Of a DNA stretch of 64,000 bases, positions 8,622 through 16,900 are shown piece by piece. The translations under genes and the position numbers were made by a program. Source of the stretch: Candidatus Tepidiaquacella proteinivora (GTDB lineage Bacteria > Bacteroidota > Ignavibacteria > Tepidaquicellales > Tepidaquicellaceae); contig CP054675.1 in assembly GCA_013348845.1 (NCBI GenBank), positions 1,621,501-1,685,500 of the forward strand, written 5' to 3'. The notes under the pieces were generated by a model. That model had not been told where the DNA came from. It did no database searches and was given only the letters and a program-made list of their open reading frames with translations. The first letter of the stretch is position 1; each line of letters begins with the position of its first letter.

Positions 8622-10274
8622 ATGAAAAAAATCATTCTCGTATGTTTACTACTTATGTTTGGTGTAGTAGAACTATCCAAAGCACAAATTATATGGGACT
8701 CTACTACATTAAACAATACAAACATTACAAGTAGTATAACTCTTACAAACAATAAGAGGTATATACTAAAAGGATTTGTTTATGTTAAAGAGCCAGCGAT
8801 ACTTACAATTCAACCTGGCACTGTAATATATGGAGATAAAACAACAACCGGAACATTAATTATTGAAAGAGGTGCAAAACTTATAGCCGATGGAACTGTT
8901 TCAAACCCAATTATATTTACAAGTAGAATCCCGGCAGGGCAAAGAGGACCCGGAGACTGGGGAGGTATAATATTACTTGGAAGAGCTAAAATTAATACTG
9001 TAAGCGGGGCTGACACAGCAGCAATAGAAGGTTTACCTCCTTCTGTAAGTCCGGCTTATTATGGCGGACAAAACGATGATGATAATTCAGGAATAATCAG
9101 ATATGTTAGGATTGAGTTTCCGGGTATAAACTTAACCGGAACAAGTGGAAATGAAATTAACGGATTAACTATGGGGGGTGTTGGAAGAGGAACAATAATA
9201 GAATATGTACAGGTAAGTTATTGTGGTGATGATGCTTTTGAATGGTTTGGAGGAACCGTAAATGGGAGATATTTAATAGCATATAAAAGTGTTGATGACG
9301 ATTTTGATCAGGACAATGGATTTAGAGGAAAACTTCAGTTCTTGTTAGGTGTTAGAGATTCTAATATTGCTGATATCAGCGGATCGCACGGATATGAGGT
9401 AGATAATAATGCAAATAATCCATTTAATTATAATACCCCAAGAACACAAGCAATAGCTTCTAATGCAACAATAGTTGGTCCTAAGAGAGATACAAATACA
9501 GTAGTAAATCCCAATTTCAAACGATCTATGCATCTAAGAAGAAACATGCTTTCCAGCTTTTATAATTCAATATATATGGGATATCCAGATGCAATACTTT
9601 TCGATGGAATAGGTGTAGGAAATGCTTGTTTAGGTGACACAATACAAATAAGAAATTGTGTTTTTGCAGGATGCCCAGGTGGATTCAAAAAGACAACTGA
9701 TGCCGGTGCAAATTTCGACCCAACTACATGGATAAACACACCAAGTTTTCAGAATACCGTATATACTCTTAATTCTCAAGTACAACTAACTAACCCTTAC
9801 GGATATGAAAATAATGCTAATTTCTTACCATTAAGTGGTTCACCTATGCTTAGCGGAGCAAGTTTCTCAAACCCGAATCTTTCAGATCCATTCTTTACCC
9901 AGGTAAGTTACAGAGGTGCTTTTGGTAGTGTTAACTGGACAGCAGGTTGGGCAAACTTTGACCCGCAGAATTACAACATATCTGTAAAGAAAATTTCTTC
10001 TACAGTTCCAGAAAAATTTATCTTAAACCAAAATTATCCCAATCCATTTAACCCAACAACTAAAATAAGTTTTTCAATTCCGAAACAAGGCGTAGTTGTT
10101 TTGAAGGTATATGATATTACGGGAAAAGAAGTTAGTACTTTGATAAACGATAATTTACAGATTGGAACTTATGAATACGAATTTAATGCCTCATCATTAG
10201 CATCAGGAATATATTTCTATAAATTAAGTACGGCAGAATTCACTGAGACAAAGAAAATGTTACTTGTTAAATAG
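8622..10274 (+). CDS. Secreted protein with beta-helix-like N-domain and T9SS C-terminal sorting domain
   Basis: A 550-residue exported protein with a strong AAGGAG site at 8611-8616 and a signal peptide ending SKAQ near residue 22. Its body contains short repeating segments (LTIQPGTVIYGDK, GTLIIERGAKLIADG, NPIIFTS, GDWGGIILLG) that suggest a right-handed beta-helix or a related stacked-strand fold. From about residue 465 it carries the type A T9SS sorting domain with NYPNPFNPTTKISF, ending in a KKMLLVK tail. The type IX machinery would carry it across the outer membrane and probably anchor it at the surface. The gene follows the TonB receptor by 32 bp, so a surface-exposed partner that binds or processes the receptor's ligand is a reasonable guess. 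No catalytic motif is recognisable. Confidence 0.82.
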   Translation: MKKIILVCLLLMFGVVELSKAQIIWDSTTLNNTNITSSITLTNNKRYILKGFVYVKEPAILTIQPGTVIYGDKTTTGTLIIERGAKLIADGTVSNPIIFTSRIPAGQRGPGDWGGIILLGRAKINTVSGADTAAIEGLPPSVSPAYYGGQNDDDNSGIIRYVRIEFPGINLTGTSGNEINGLTMGGVGRGTIIEYVQVSYCGDDAFEWFGGTVNGRYLIAYKSVDDDFDQDNGFRGKLQFLLGVRDSNIADISGSHGYEVDNNANNPFNYNTPRTQAIASNATIVGPKRDTNTVVNPNFKRSMHLRRNMLSSFYNSIYMGYPDAILFDGIGVGNACLGDTIQIRNCVFAGCPGGFKKTTDAGANFDPTTWINTPSFQNTVYTLNSQVQLTNPYGYENNANFLPLSGSPMLSGASFSNPNLSDPFFTQVSYRGAFGSVNWTAGWANFDPQNYNISVKKISSTVPEKFILNQNYPNPFNPTTKISFSIPKQGVVVLKVYDITGKEVSTLINDNLQIGTYEYEFNASSLASGIYFYKLSTAEFTETKKMLLVK

Positions 10275-10293
10275 GTGTTCATAAAATAGGTTA

Positions 10294-10334
10294 AAAGCAG
10301 AAAGCAGATCTATTTTTGATCTGCTTTTTGCTTT
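10294..10334. terminator. Strong bidirectional intrinsic terminator
   Basis: Arms of 17 bases at 10294-10310 and 10318-10334 pair with a single mismatch around a 7-base loop. The hairpin is A-rich on the left and T-rich on the right (CTGCTTTTTGCTTT), so it can stop transcription in both directions. It lies 19 bp after the T9SS protein stop and 8 bp beyond the end of the convergent menA-like gene. Confidence 0.9.
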
Positions 10335-10342
10335 AATAGAAC

Positions 10343-11299
10343 TTATAAAAAGAAAAGGTATGCAACGAGTAAACCACTTGCGAGGGTTAAACCAAACTGC
10401 ATATTAAACTGAGCTGTAAGTAGATTATATTTTGTTCCATACTCAAATCTTTCAATACCATTTGAAGGAATATTTTTCGCCATCTTAATCAATTTAATCG
10501 CAGTTGGTAAAGTAATGAAATTAAACAGTGCGGGCCAAGGTAATAAGCCGGTTGCAACAAAAATAACTATTGAAAGGTAGGCGCCAATAATCAGAAAGTA
10601 ATAAAAATATTTTGAGAACTTTTCTCCAGCTAAAATCGGAATAGTTTTTATACCAAAAGATTTATCAAATTTGACATCTCTCATATTGTTTGAATGCAAA
10701 ATTGCATCAATCAAAAATCCTAACGGAATAGAAAGAATAATAGGTAGCCAGGAAAATTCTTTCACCTGTACATAATACGCACCTAATGTCATTCCTGTTC
10801 CAAAACCAAGAAATACCATAATATCACCAAGTGCTTTATATTTAAGTTGTAGTGGTGAAGCAGTATAATAGACTGAAGCAAATAATCCAAATATCATAAG
10901 ATATAGAACCAAATTACCTGTCATACGCCAGATAATAATTCCTAATATTAAAGATATTAAAAATGATATTACCGAAATTAACTTCATTTCTTTCAAAGAA
11001 ACAAGACCCATAGAAAGAACCATAGAACCACCATGAGGAATACCGGCTTTTTTGTCTTCCCTGTCTATACCTTTTTTATAGTCATAAATATCATTTACAA
11101 TATTCGCTCCAACATGCACACACATAGCACCTATTAAGGTTAAAAAGAAAAGAAGAAAATCAAATTTAATATCTTTGTTCAAAATTACAGCAAGCAAAGA
11201 ACCATATATAACAGGAATAATAGAAGCTGGAAATGCATAGGCGCGGATTGTCATCATAAATAGTTTGAATCCTTTAAAAGGTTTTTGTTCTAATTCCAT
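10343..11299 (-). CDS. menA: UbiA-family prenyltransferase, probably 1,4-dihydroxy-2-naphthoate polyprenyltransferase
   Basis: A 318-residue integral membrane protein with about eight hydrophobic helices. The first prenyl-diphosphate/Mg site is NDIYDYKKGID at residues 69-79. The second is the NNMRD...D region at residues 204-212. These two Asp-rich motifs and the GDIMVFLGFG stretch are typical of MenA, which attaches the polyprenyl tail to DHNA in menaquinone synthesis. A menaquinone-using respiratory chain would suit the sdhAB and quinone-type pyrD genes in the window. Other UbiA enzymes, such as chlorophyll or heme-side-chain prenyltransferases, are less likely but cannot be excluded because no other men genes are adjacent. 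It is monocistronic as far as can be seen. Confidence 0.8.
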   Translation of the reverse strand: MELEQKPFKGFKLFMMTIRAYAFPASIIPVIYGSLLAVILNKDIKFDFLLFFLTLIGAMCVHVGANIVNDIYDYKKGIDREDKKAGIPHGGSMVLSMGLVSLKEMKLISVISFLISLILGIIIWRMTGNLVLYLMIFGLFASVYYTASPLQLKYKALGDIMVFLGFGTGMTLGAYYVQVKEFSWLPIILSIPLGFLIDAILHSNNMRDVKFDKSFGIKTIPILAGEKFSKYFYYFLIIGAYLSIVIFVATGLLPWPALFNFITLPTAIKLIKMAKNIPSNGIERFEYGTKYNLLTAQFNMQFGLTLASGLLVAYLFFL

Positions 11300-11351
11300 A
11301 TTTTTTAATGTTTTATTGTGAAAATAATTATATTTTTTAAATTCTAAAAGT

Positions 11352-11370
11352 TAATACAATATTTGTATTA
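11352..11370. promoter_or_regulatory. Perfect palindrome in divergent promoter region
   Basis: TAATACAA at 11352-11359 and TTGTATTA at 11363-11370 are perfect reverse complements around TAT. The 19-bp palindrome lies between the divergent menA-like and DUF4175-type genes, 53 bp and 56 bp from their start codons. It has the size and symmetry of a dimeric repressor operator. AT-rich background raises the chance of coincidence. Confidence 0.4.
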
Positions 11371-11425
11371 TTTACTATCTTTATATATTGAAACAAATAT
11401 ATTTCTGAATTAGTTTTAAAATTAT

Positions 11426-14400
11426 ATGAATATTAATACTTTAACAGCAAGTGAAGACTTAGTTTTATTAGAAAAGAAACTTTCCGAGACTTATCAGAAG
11501 GAGCAAATTTTTTATTACTTAAAAAGAACATTAAGTTTAACTATAATTGCTATATTCATATCTTTTCTATTCATTATTTCAGGTGTATTTATTAATTACG
11601 GAAGTTTTATCAGAACAATAATCTTTTGGGGGATAATTTCAGGGTATATTTTACTTTCTTTGATTATTTCCACAATTTATTTAATTAAAAAAAACTTCCC
11701 CAAAAACCAGGCAAGCAATAAGTTTATAGAAAAATATGCAGAAAAACTTGAAAAAGTTCATCCTGAAATAGGGGATGATTTACCTTTTTCAGTGTCTATA
11801 TACAAATCCTTTTTAAATAACAATAATATATCTTCAGAAGAATCTGAATATTTTTCGTTCCCGCTTGCAGAATACAATCTTAAAAGAGTGTCCAATAAAT
11901 ATAAGAATAAAGATTTTTCATCTTTTATTCCATTTAATAAAATTAAAAAGTTATTAAGAGGGGGAATAATTTTAGTTTTATTTATTATTGTTTCGTTTTT
12001 ATTTTTTTCAAAACCTTTGTTTTCTTCTTTTAATAAATTTATTAATTACAATTATGAATATACATCTGACAATGAGAGCATAAGGTTTGAGGTTAATCCG
12101 GGTGATGTAAAAGTTTTAAAGGGGGGAAATTTAATAATAACAGCAAGGTTAAGTTCTCTTGATCCTGACTTAACAATAGAAAAAATTGAATTCACAACTG
12201 AAACTTTAACCTCAGAAGGGGTATGGATTCCCGACAGAAAAGAAGAAATAATAAATAATAATGAAAGGAATGTTTTTACTGTAGTGTTACAAAACATTAC
12301 TACTGAAACAAGATATTTCTTCTCCTATAAAGATGTAAAGTCATCAGAATATAAGATATCTTTATTGGATTATCCTGTAGTCAAATTTTTAAACATTAAT
12401 GTAATACCTCCGGAATATACACGAATTAAAAGATTTACTCTTGAAAATACAGATGGAAATATTTTATGTCCGGAAGGTAGTGAGATAGAGTTTCTAATAA
12501 CTTCCAACAAAGAACTATCTTCAGCCGGAATAGAACTGAGCATTGAAGAAAGCAATATAAAAAGTATTGATAAAATTAATGAACCGGATTTTATTACCTT
12601 TTCAACAGATAAAAATACTGCTAATGGTAAATTTATTGCAAAAGAAACCTGCAATTACCGATTTATACTTAAAGACAATGAAGGTTCAATAAACAGAGAA
12701 AATAACTATCATCAAATAAAAGTAATATATGACTCTCCGCCGCAGATAAGGATTATCGAACCCGTTCAAACTGAACATTCGTTAAAAGGAGAAAAATCAA
12801 TAATAATAAGGACAAGAATTTCCGATGATTATGGGTTCAGTTCTTTACAGCTGTTTTATAATATTAGAGAAAAAAATATTTCAGCAAGTTCTATTTTTAA
12901 CAGTATCTCTGTTCCAATACTTAATAAAGAGGCAACTATATTAGAGGTTCCTTATGTCTGGTACTTACCATTAATGAAGTCAGGTCAATATATAGAATAC
13001 TATTTAGAAGTAACGGATAACAATGGCAAAAGCACTAAATCAGAAACAAGGTATCTAAAATACGTTTCTCCAATAGAATTGTTAAAAAATAATGAAAAGT
13101 ACACGGGTGAAATAAAGAAAAGATTAAGTTCAATTCTTGAAGATATAAAAAATATGGAAAACGATATAGCAGAGTTAAGTAAAAATATTGAAAAGAGTGA
13201 AGAATTGGGAATAAATGAAGCACTAAAGAAAAAAGAGCTTGAAGAAAAAGTAGAAAGAATACAGGAGAACCTTGATGCATTACAGAAGAATCTCAATCAG
13301 ACTCTTGATGAACTTATGAAAAATAATGTATTAAGTGAAAAGACGCTAAAACAATTTTTAGAATTACAGGAACAGTTTAATAAGATAAATACTGAAGAAT
13401 TCAGGGAAATGTTGAAAAAGCTTCAGAAGGCGCTGAAAAATGACAATCCGCGCGATTTCAGAGAAGAATTAAAGAATATAAATTTTGATGAAGAAGCATT
13501 TAGAAAACAGCTTGAAGAGATAATGAAATTAATGTATAAGATAGAAAACTTGCAGAAATTCGGTGATTTAACAAAACAACTTAATGAAATAACAAAACGA
13601 CAAGAGGAACTCAAAGAACAAACAAAATTAGCGGATAAAAATAATTCAGAAGAAACTAAGAAACTTTCAGAAAAACAGACAGAGATTAAAAATGAGCTTA
13701 ATAATTTTAAAAATAATATCAAAGATTTAATAGAAAACATTAAAAAAACAAAAGACGATTTAAACACTGGCGATTTAGAAAAGATAAGAGATAAATTAAA
13801 TTCAAAAAAGACTTCTGATAAGATGGATAAATCTTCTAAACAGTTAAATGAAGGCAATGTTAAAGAGTCAGAGGAAACACAAGAAGAAATAATGGAGGAT
13901 TTAAACGAGTTGAATGATGAAATGATGGATGCCCTTGAAAATGCACTTGATACGGAAAATTTCTTAATGAAAATGGTAAACAAAATTAAACAGATTAAAA
14001 AAGACATTGATGAACTTAGAAAAGAACAGGAACAACTAAAAGACAAGACAAAAAAATCAGATAATCTTCAAGAACTTACTAACGAGCAAAAAAATTTAAA
14101 ATCAAGACTTTCAAAAAGTGTGGATGAAATTTTTGAATTAACTAAAGATGGTTTGCAAATACCACCTGAATTAGGGAAGGAACTTGGAGAAGCATATAAT
14201 AGAATGGAACAAGCAGAAAAAAATCTGAACAAATCTGATAAAGGTCAGGTAGTTCAAAATCAGGAAAAAGCAAAGGAATCACTTGACAAAGTATCAGATA
14301 TGCTTAATAGTTTGATTTCACAAATAGAGGAACAAGCAAAAACTGGAAATAAAAAGGGTAGGAATTCAAGATTATCATCTCTTATGGAAAAGCTTGCACA

Positions 14401-14944
14401 ATTAATTATGATGCAGCAAGGAATCAACGGTCAGTTACAAAAATTAGCCCTTGATGGTAATAAAGGTACAGACGGCAGGGGCAGATATGACAATGACATT
14501 GAAAAGAAAGATATAATAGATAAATTAAAACTTCAACAGGAACAGGTAAAAAAGTCTTTAGAAGAATTAAATGCAGAGTTTGAAAAAGAGAGAAAGAAAT
14601 CAGGGGAAAAGCTTCTTGGTGATTTAAAAGAAGTAGAAAAAGAAATGGAACAAATAATAAAAGATTTAAGTGAATATAAAATTGATCAGAAAACAATAGA
14701 ACGACAAAATAAAATTCTTTCCAGAATGCTTGAGTTTCAGTTGTCACAAAGAGAAAAGGATTTCGAACAAAAGCGAGAATCAAGACCAGGAGAAAACATA
14801 GTTAGAAATTCTCCTCCTGAAATAGTAATATCCGGTCCAAACTCACTAAATACTTTACAGGAAGACTTTTTAAGGTTAAAAAGTGAAGGATATACGGAAG
14901 AATTAGAAAAATTAATATTAAAATATTTAGAACTAATAAAATGA
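11426..14944 (+). CDS. DUF4175-type large coiled-coil membrane protein
   Basis: A 1172-residue protein. Three hydrophobic helices lie near the N-terminus, at about residues 36-57, 64-87 and 179-197. An extracytoplasmic beta-rich region of about 300 residues follows, with VIPPEYTRIKRF and SDDYGFSSLQLFYNIRE, stretches I associate with the DUF4175 family. From about residue 540 to 1120 it is a long Lys/Glu/Asn-rich coiled coil with many heptad-like QLKEL and LNEI patterns. The family is widespread in FCB bacteria and Alphaproteobacteria, is envelope-located and has no established function. It heads a plus-strand cluster with a phosphatase 20 bp downstream. The strong Lys/Glu skew creates long open frames on the opposite strand that are not genes. 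Confidence 0.8.
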   Translation: MNINTLTASEDLVLLEKKLSETYQKEQIFYYLKRTLSLTIIAIFISFLFIISGVFINYGSFIRTIIFWGIISGYILLSLIISTIYLIKKNFPKNQASNKFIEKYAEKLEKVHPEIGDDLPFSVSIYKSFLNNNNISSEESEYFSFPLAEYNLKRVSNKYKNKDFSSFIPFNKIKKLLRGGIILVLFIIVSFLFFSKPLFSSFNKFINYNYEYTSDNESIRFEVNPGDVKVLKGGNLIITARLSSLDPDLTIEKIEFTTETLTSEGVWIPDRKEEIINNNERNVFTVVLQNITTETRYFFSYKDVKSSEYKISLLDYPVVKFLNINVIPPEYTRIKRFTLENTDGNILCPEGSEIEFLITSNKELSSAGIELSIEESNIKSIDKINEPDFITFSTDKNTANGKFIAKETCNYRFILKDNEGSINRENNYHQIKVIYDSPPQIRIIEPVQTEHSLKGEKSIIIRTRISDDYGFSSLQLFYNIREKNISASSIFNSISVPILNKEATILEVPYVWYLPLMKSGQYIEYYLEVTDNNGKSTKSETRYLKYVSPIELLKNNEKYTGEIKKRLSSILEDIKNMENDIAELSKNIEKSEELGINEALKKKELEEKVERIQENLDALQKNLNQTLDELMKNNVLSEKTLKQFLELQEQFNKINTEEFREMLKKLQKALKNDNPRDFREELKNINFDEEAFRKQLEEIMKLMYKIENLQKFGDLTKQLNEITKRQEELKEQTKLADKNNSEETKKLSEKQTEIKNELNNFKNNIKDLIENIKKTKDDLNTGDLEKIRDKLNSKKTSDKMDKSSKQLNEGNVKESEETQEEIMEDLNELNDEMMDALENALDTENFLMKMVNKIKQIKKDIDELRKEQEQLKDKTKKSDNLQELTNEQKNLKSRLSKSVDEIFELTKDGLQIPPELGKELGEAYNRMEQAEKNLNKSDKGQVVQNQEKAKESLDKVSDMLNSLISQIEEQAKTGNKKGRNSRLSSLMEKLAQLIMMQQGINGQLQKLALDGNKGTDGRGRYDNDIEKKDIIDKLKLQQEQVKKSLEELNAEFEKERKKSGEKLLGDLKEVEKEMEQIIKDLSEYKIDQKTIERQNKILSRMLEFQLSQREKDFEQKRESRPGENIVRNSPPEIVISGPNSLNTLQEDFLRLKSEGYTEELEKLILKYLELIK

Positions 14945-14964
14945 ATGTTGAGGATAGAGCTTAG

Positions 14965-15675
14965 ATGGACAAAAATATAATTGCGGTAATTGGCGACATA
15001 CATGGTTGTATTAATACTTTAGAAAAACTTTATAAAAAAATATCAGATTTCAAATGTAAAGTGTATTCTGTTGGTGATTTAATTGACAGGGGAAATTACT
15101 CCAAAGAAGTTGTTCAATTTTGTATTAACGAAAAAATCCATCCCGTAAGAGGAAATCACGAACAAATTTTACTTGATGCTTTATATAGTTATAAAAAATA
15201 CTTTAATAAAGATACAAAAGACCGGTCTTTACTGGATTTTTGTTACGAATTGGATGTTTTCTATATTAATGGTGGCTACTCAACTCAAAAAAATTATACC
15301 GGAACTGAGTCCAGGGCTGAGTTTTATAAATTGGAGGAAAAACTAAAAAAATTGGAACATCTTAACTTTTTCGAAAATCTACCTATGAAAATAGAATTGA
15401 AAAATATTGTAATAACACATGCAGGTATTATTAAAGGTACACCGGAAATTTATATGTTATGGAACAGAAATACTCCTTCAAATATTGGTAAGTTTCAGAT
15501 TTTTGGTCACACACCTCATTCAAATGTAATGACGGACTATAAAAATTATATAAATATAGATACAGGATGTGTATATGGGAAAAAATTAACTTCTGTAATA
15601 TTTAATGTCAAATCTAAAAACATTGAGGAGATTATATCTGTTGAAGCAGAAATAAAAGATTATGAAAAAGATTAG
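14965..15675 (+). CDS. Metallophosphoesterase, PPP-type serine/threonine phosphatase family
   Basis: A 236-residue cytosolic enzyme with the full PPP metal-binding signature: GDIHG at residues 10-14, GDLIDRG at 37-43 and GNHE at 63-66, followed by a later THAG histidine motif and FGHTPHS. These residues bind two divalent metals and hydrolyse phosphomonoesters. Bacterial relatives include PrpA/PrpB protein phosphatases and ApaH-like Ap4A hydrolases; the short length favours the PrpA-like group. A GAGGA site lies about 13 bases before the ATG. Its 3' end overlaps lhgO by 14 bp, so the two are translationally linked. The substrate is unknown. Confidence 0.88.
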   Translation: MDKNIIAVIGDIHGCINTLEKLYKKISDFKCKVYSVGDLIDRGNYSKEVVQFCINEKIHPVRGNHEQILLDALYSYKKYFNKDTKDRSLLDFCYELDVFYINGGYSTQKNYTGTESRAEFYKLEEKLKKLEHLNFFENLPMKIELKNIVITHAGIIKGTPEIYMLWNRNTPSNIGKFQIFGHTPHSNVMTDYKNYINIDTGCVYGKKLTSVIFNVKSKNIEEIISVEAEIKDYEKD

Positions 15676-16882
15676 CTATAACTATAAAACTTTTGATATC
15701 ATTATTGCCGGAGCGGGAATTGTTGGACTTAGCACCTGCTATACTCTTCTAAAAAAATATAAGGGATTAAAAATTGCTTTAATCGAAAAAGAAAATGGGG
15801 TTTCTCTTCATCAAACGGGAAACAACAGCGGAGTGATACATTCAGGTATATACTACAAACCCGGCAGTTTAAAAGCAAAGAACTGCAGAAAAGGATATAA
15901 AATGTTATTAGAGTTTTGTAATGAATATGAGATACCCTATGACATTTGTGGTAAAGTAATTATTGCCTGTTCAGAAAGTGAAATAGAATCATTACAAAAA
16001 ATTTATGAGAGGGGAAATCAAAACGGGCTTGAAAATCTTAAGATATTAAATAGAGAAGAAATTAAGACAATAGAGCCAAACGCTAATGGAGTAAAAGGAA
16101 TATTTGTTCCTCAGACAGGAATAATTGATTTTAAAGAAGTAGCGCATAAGATTTGTGAATTAATAACTGATTTAAATGGTAAAATCATTCTCGGCGAAGA
16201 ATTAATCGATATAAAAAGTACCTCAACTAACTCAGAAATAACTATTATAACAAATAAAAATATTTACAAATCAAAATATCTAATAACCTGCACAGGATTA
16301 TATTCAGACAGAATAGCAAGGATTACAAACCCTGAATTAAAAATTAAAATTATTCCATTTCGTGGAGAATATTATTTAATTAAAAAAGAATTTAAAAATT
16401 TAGTAAACAACTTAATATATCCTGTACCAGATCCGCGTTTTCCTTTTTTAGGGGTTCATTTTACAAGAACTATTAAAGGAGACAGAGAGGTTGGACCAAA
16501 TGCGGTTTTTGCTTTTAAAAGAGAAGGATATGAAAAATATGATTTTAGTGTAAAAGATTTATTAGATAGTGTTTTCTGGAAGGGGTTTTATAATATGACA
16601 AAGAAATATTGGAAAATCGGTGTGTGGGAATTTTACCGATCATTTTCCAAAGATGCATTTGTAAAATCTTTGCAAAGACTTGTGCCAAAGATAACATCAG
16701 AGTGTATAATTCCTGGTCCCGCAGGTGTAAGAGCTCAGGCTGTAGATGCCGAAGGAAATTTAATTGATGATTTTTTATTTGTTGAAAATAAGAATATATT
16801 ACATGTTTGTAATGCTCCGTCACCTGCTGCAACTTCATGTTTATCAATAGCAGAAACAATATCAGAAAAGATTTTGTTTTAA
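15662..16882 (+). CDS. lhgO: L-2-hydroxyglutarate oxidase/dehydrogenase (FAD)
   Basis: A 406-residue flavoprotein with the FAD-binding GAGIVG motif at residues 17-22. The run HQTGNNSGVIHSGIYYKPGS is nearly the same as in E. coli LhgO. The C-terminal GPAGVRAQAVD motif is also characteristic. LhgO oxidises L-2-hydroxyglutarate, a by-product of 2-oxoglutarate reduction, and passes electrons to the membrane quinone pool. The length matches the family (about 400-420). The gene starts inside the preceding phosphatase gene and is followed 18 bp later by a TonB receptor, so it sits in the middle of a compact transcription unit. I see no functional reason for that company. Confidence 0.88.
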   Translation: MKKISYNYKTFDIIIAGAGIVGLSTCYTLLKKYKGLKIALIEKENGVSLHQTGNNSGVIHSGIYYKPGSLKAKNCRKGYKMLLEFCNEYEIPYDICGKVIIACSESEIESLQKIYERGNQNGLENLKILNREEIKTIEPNANGVKGIFVPQTGIIDFKEVAHKICELITDLNGKIILGEELIDIKSTSTNSEITIITNKNIYKSKYLITCTGLYSDRIARITNPELKIKIIPFRGEYYLIKKEFKNLVNNLIYPVPDPRFPFLGVHFTRTIKGDREVGPNAVFAFKREGYEKYDFSVKDLLDSVFWKGFYNMTKKYWKIGVWEFYRSFSKDAFVKSLQRLVPKITSECIIPGPAGVRAQAVDAEGNLIDDFLFVENKNILHVCNAPSPAATSCLSIAETISEKILF

Positions 16883-16900
16883 TTATTAAGTAAAATTTAT

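Noticed and set aside
13423-14046. Long open frame (207 codons) on the minus strand within the DUF4175-type gene
   Set aside because: It is rich in Ser and Phe because it is the complement of Lys/Glu codons in the coiled coil. It has no ribosome-binding site and no recognisable domain.
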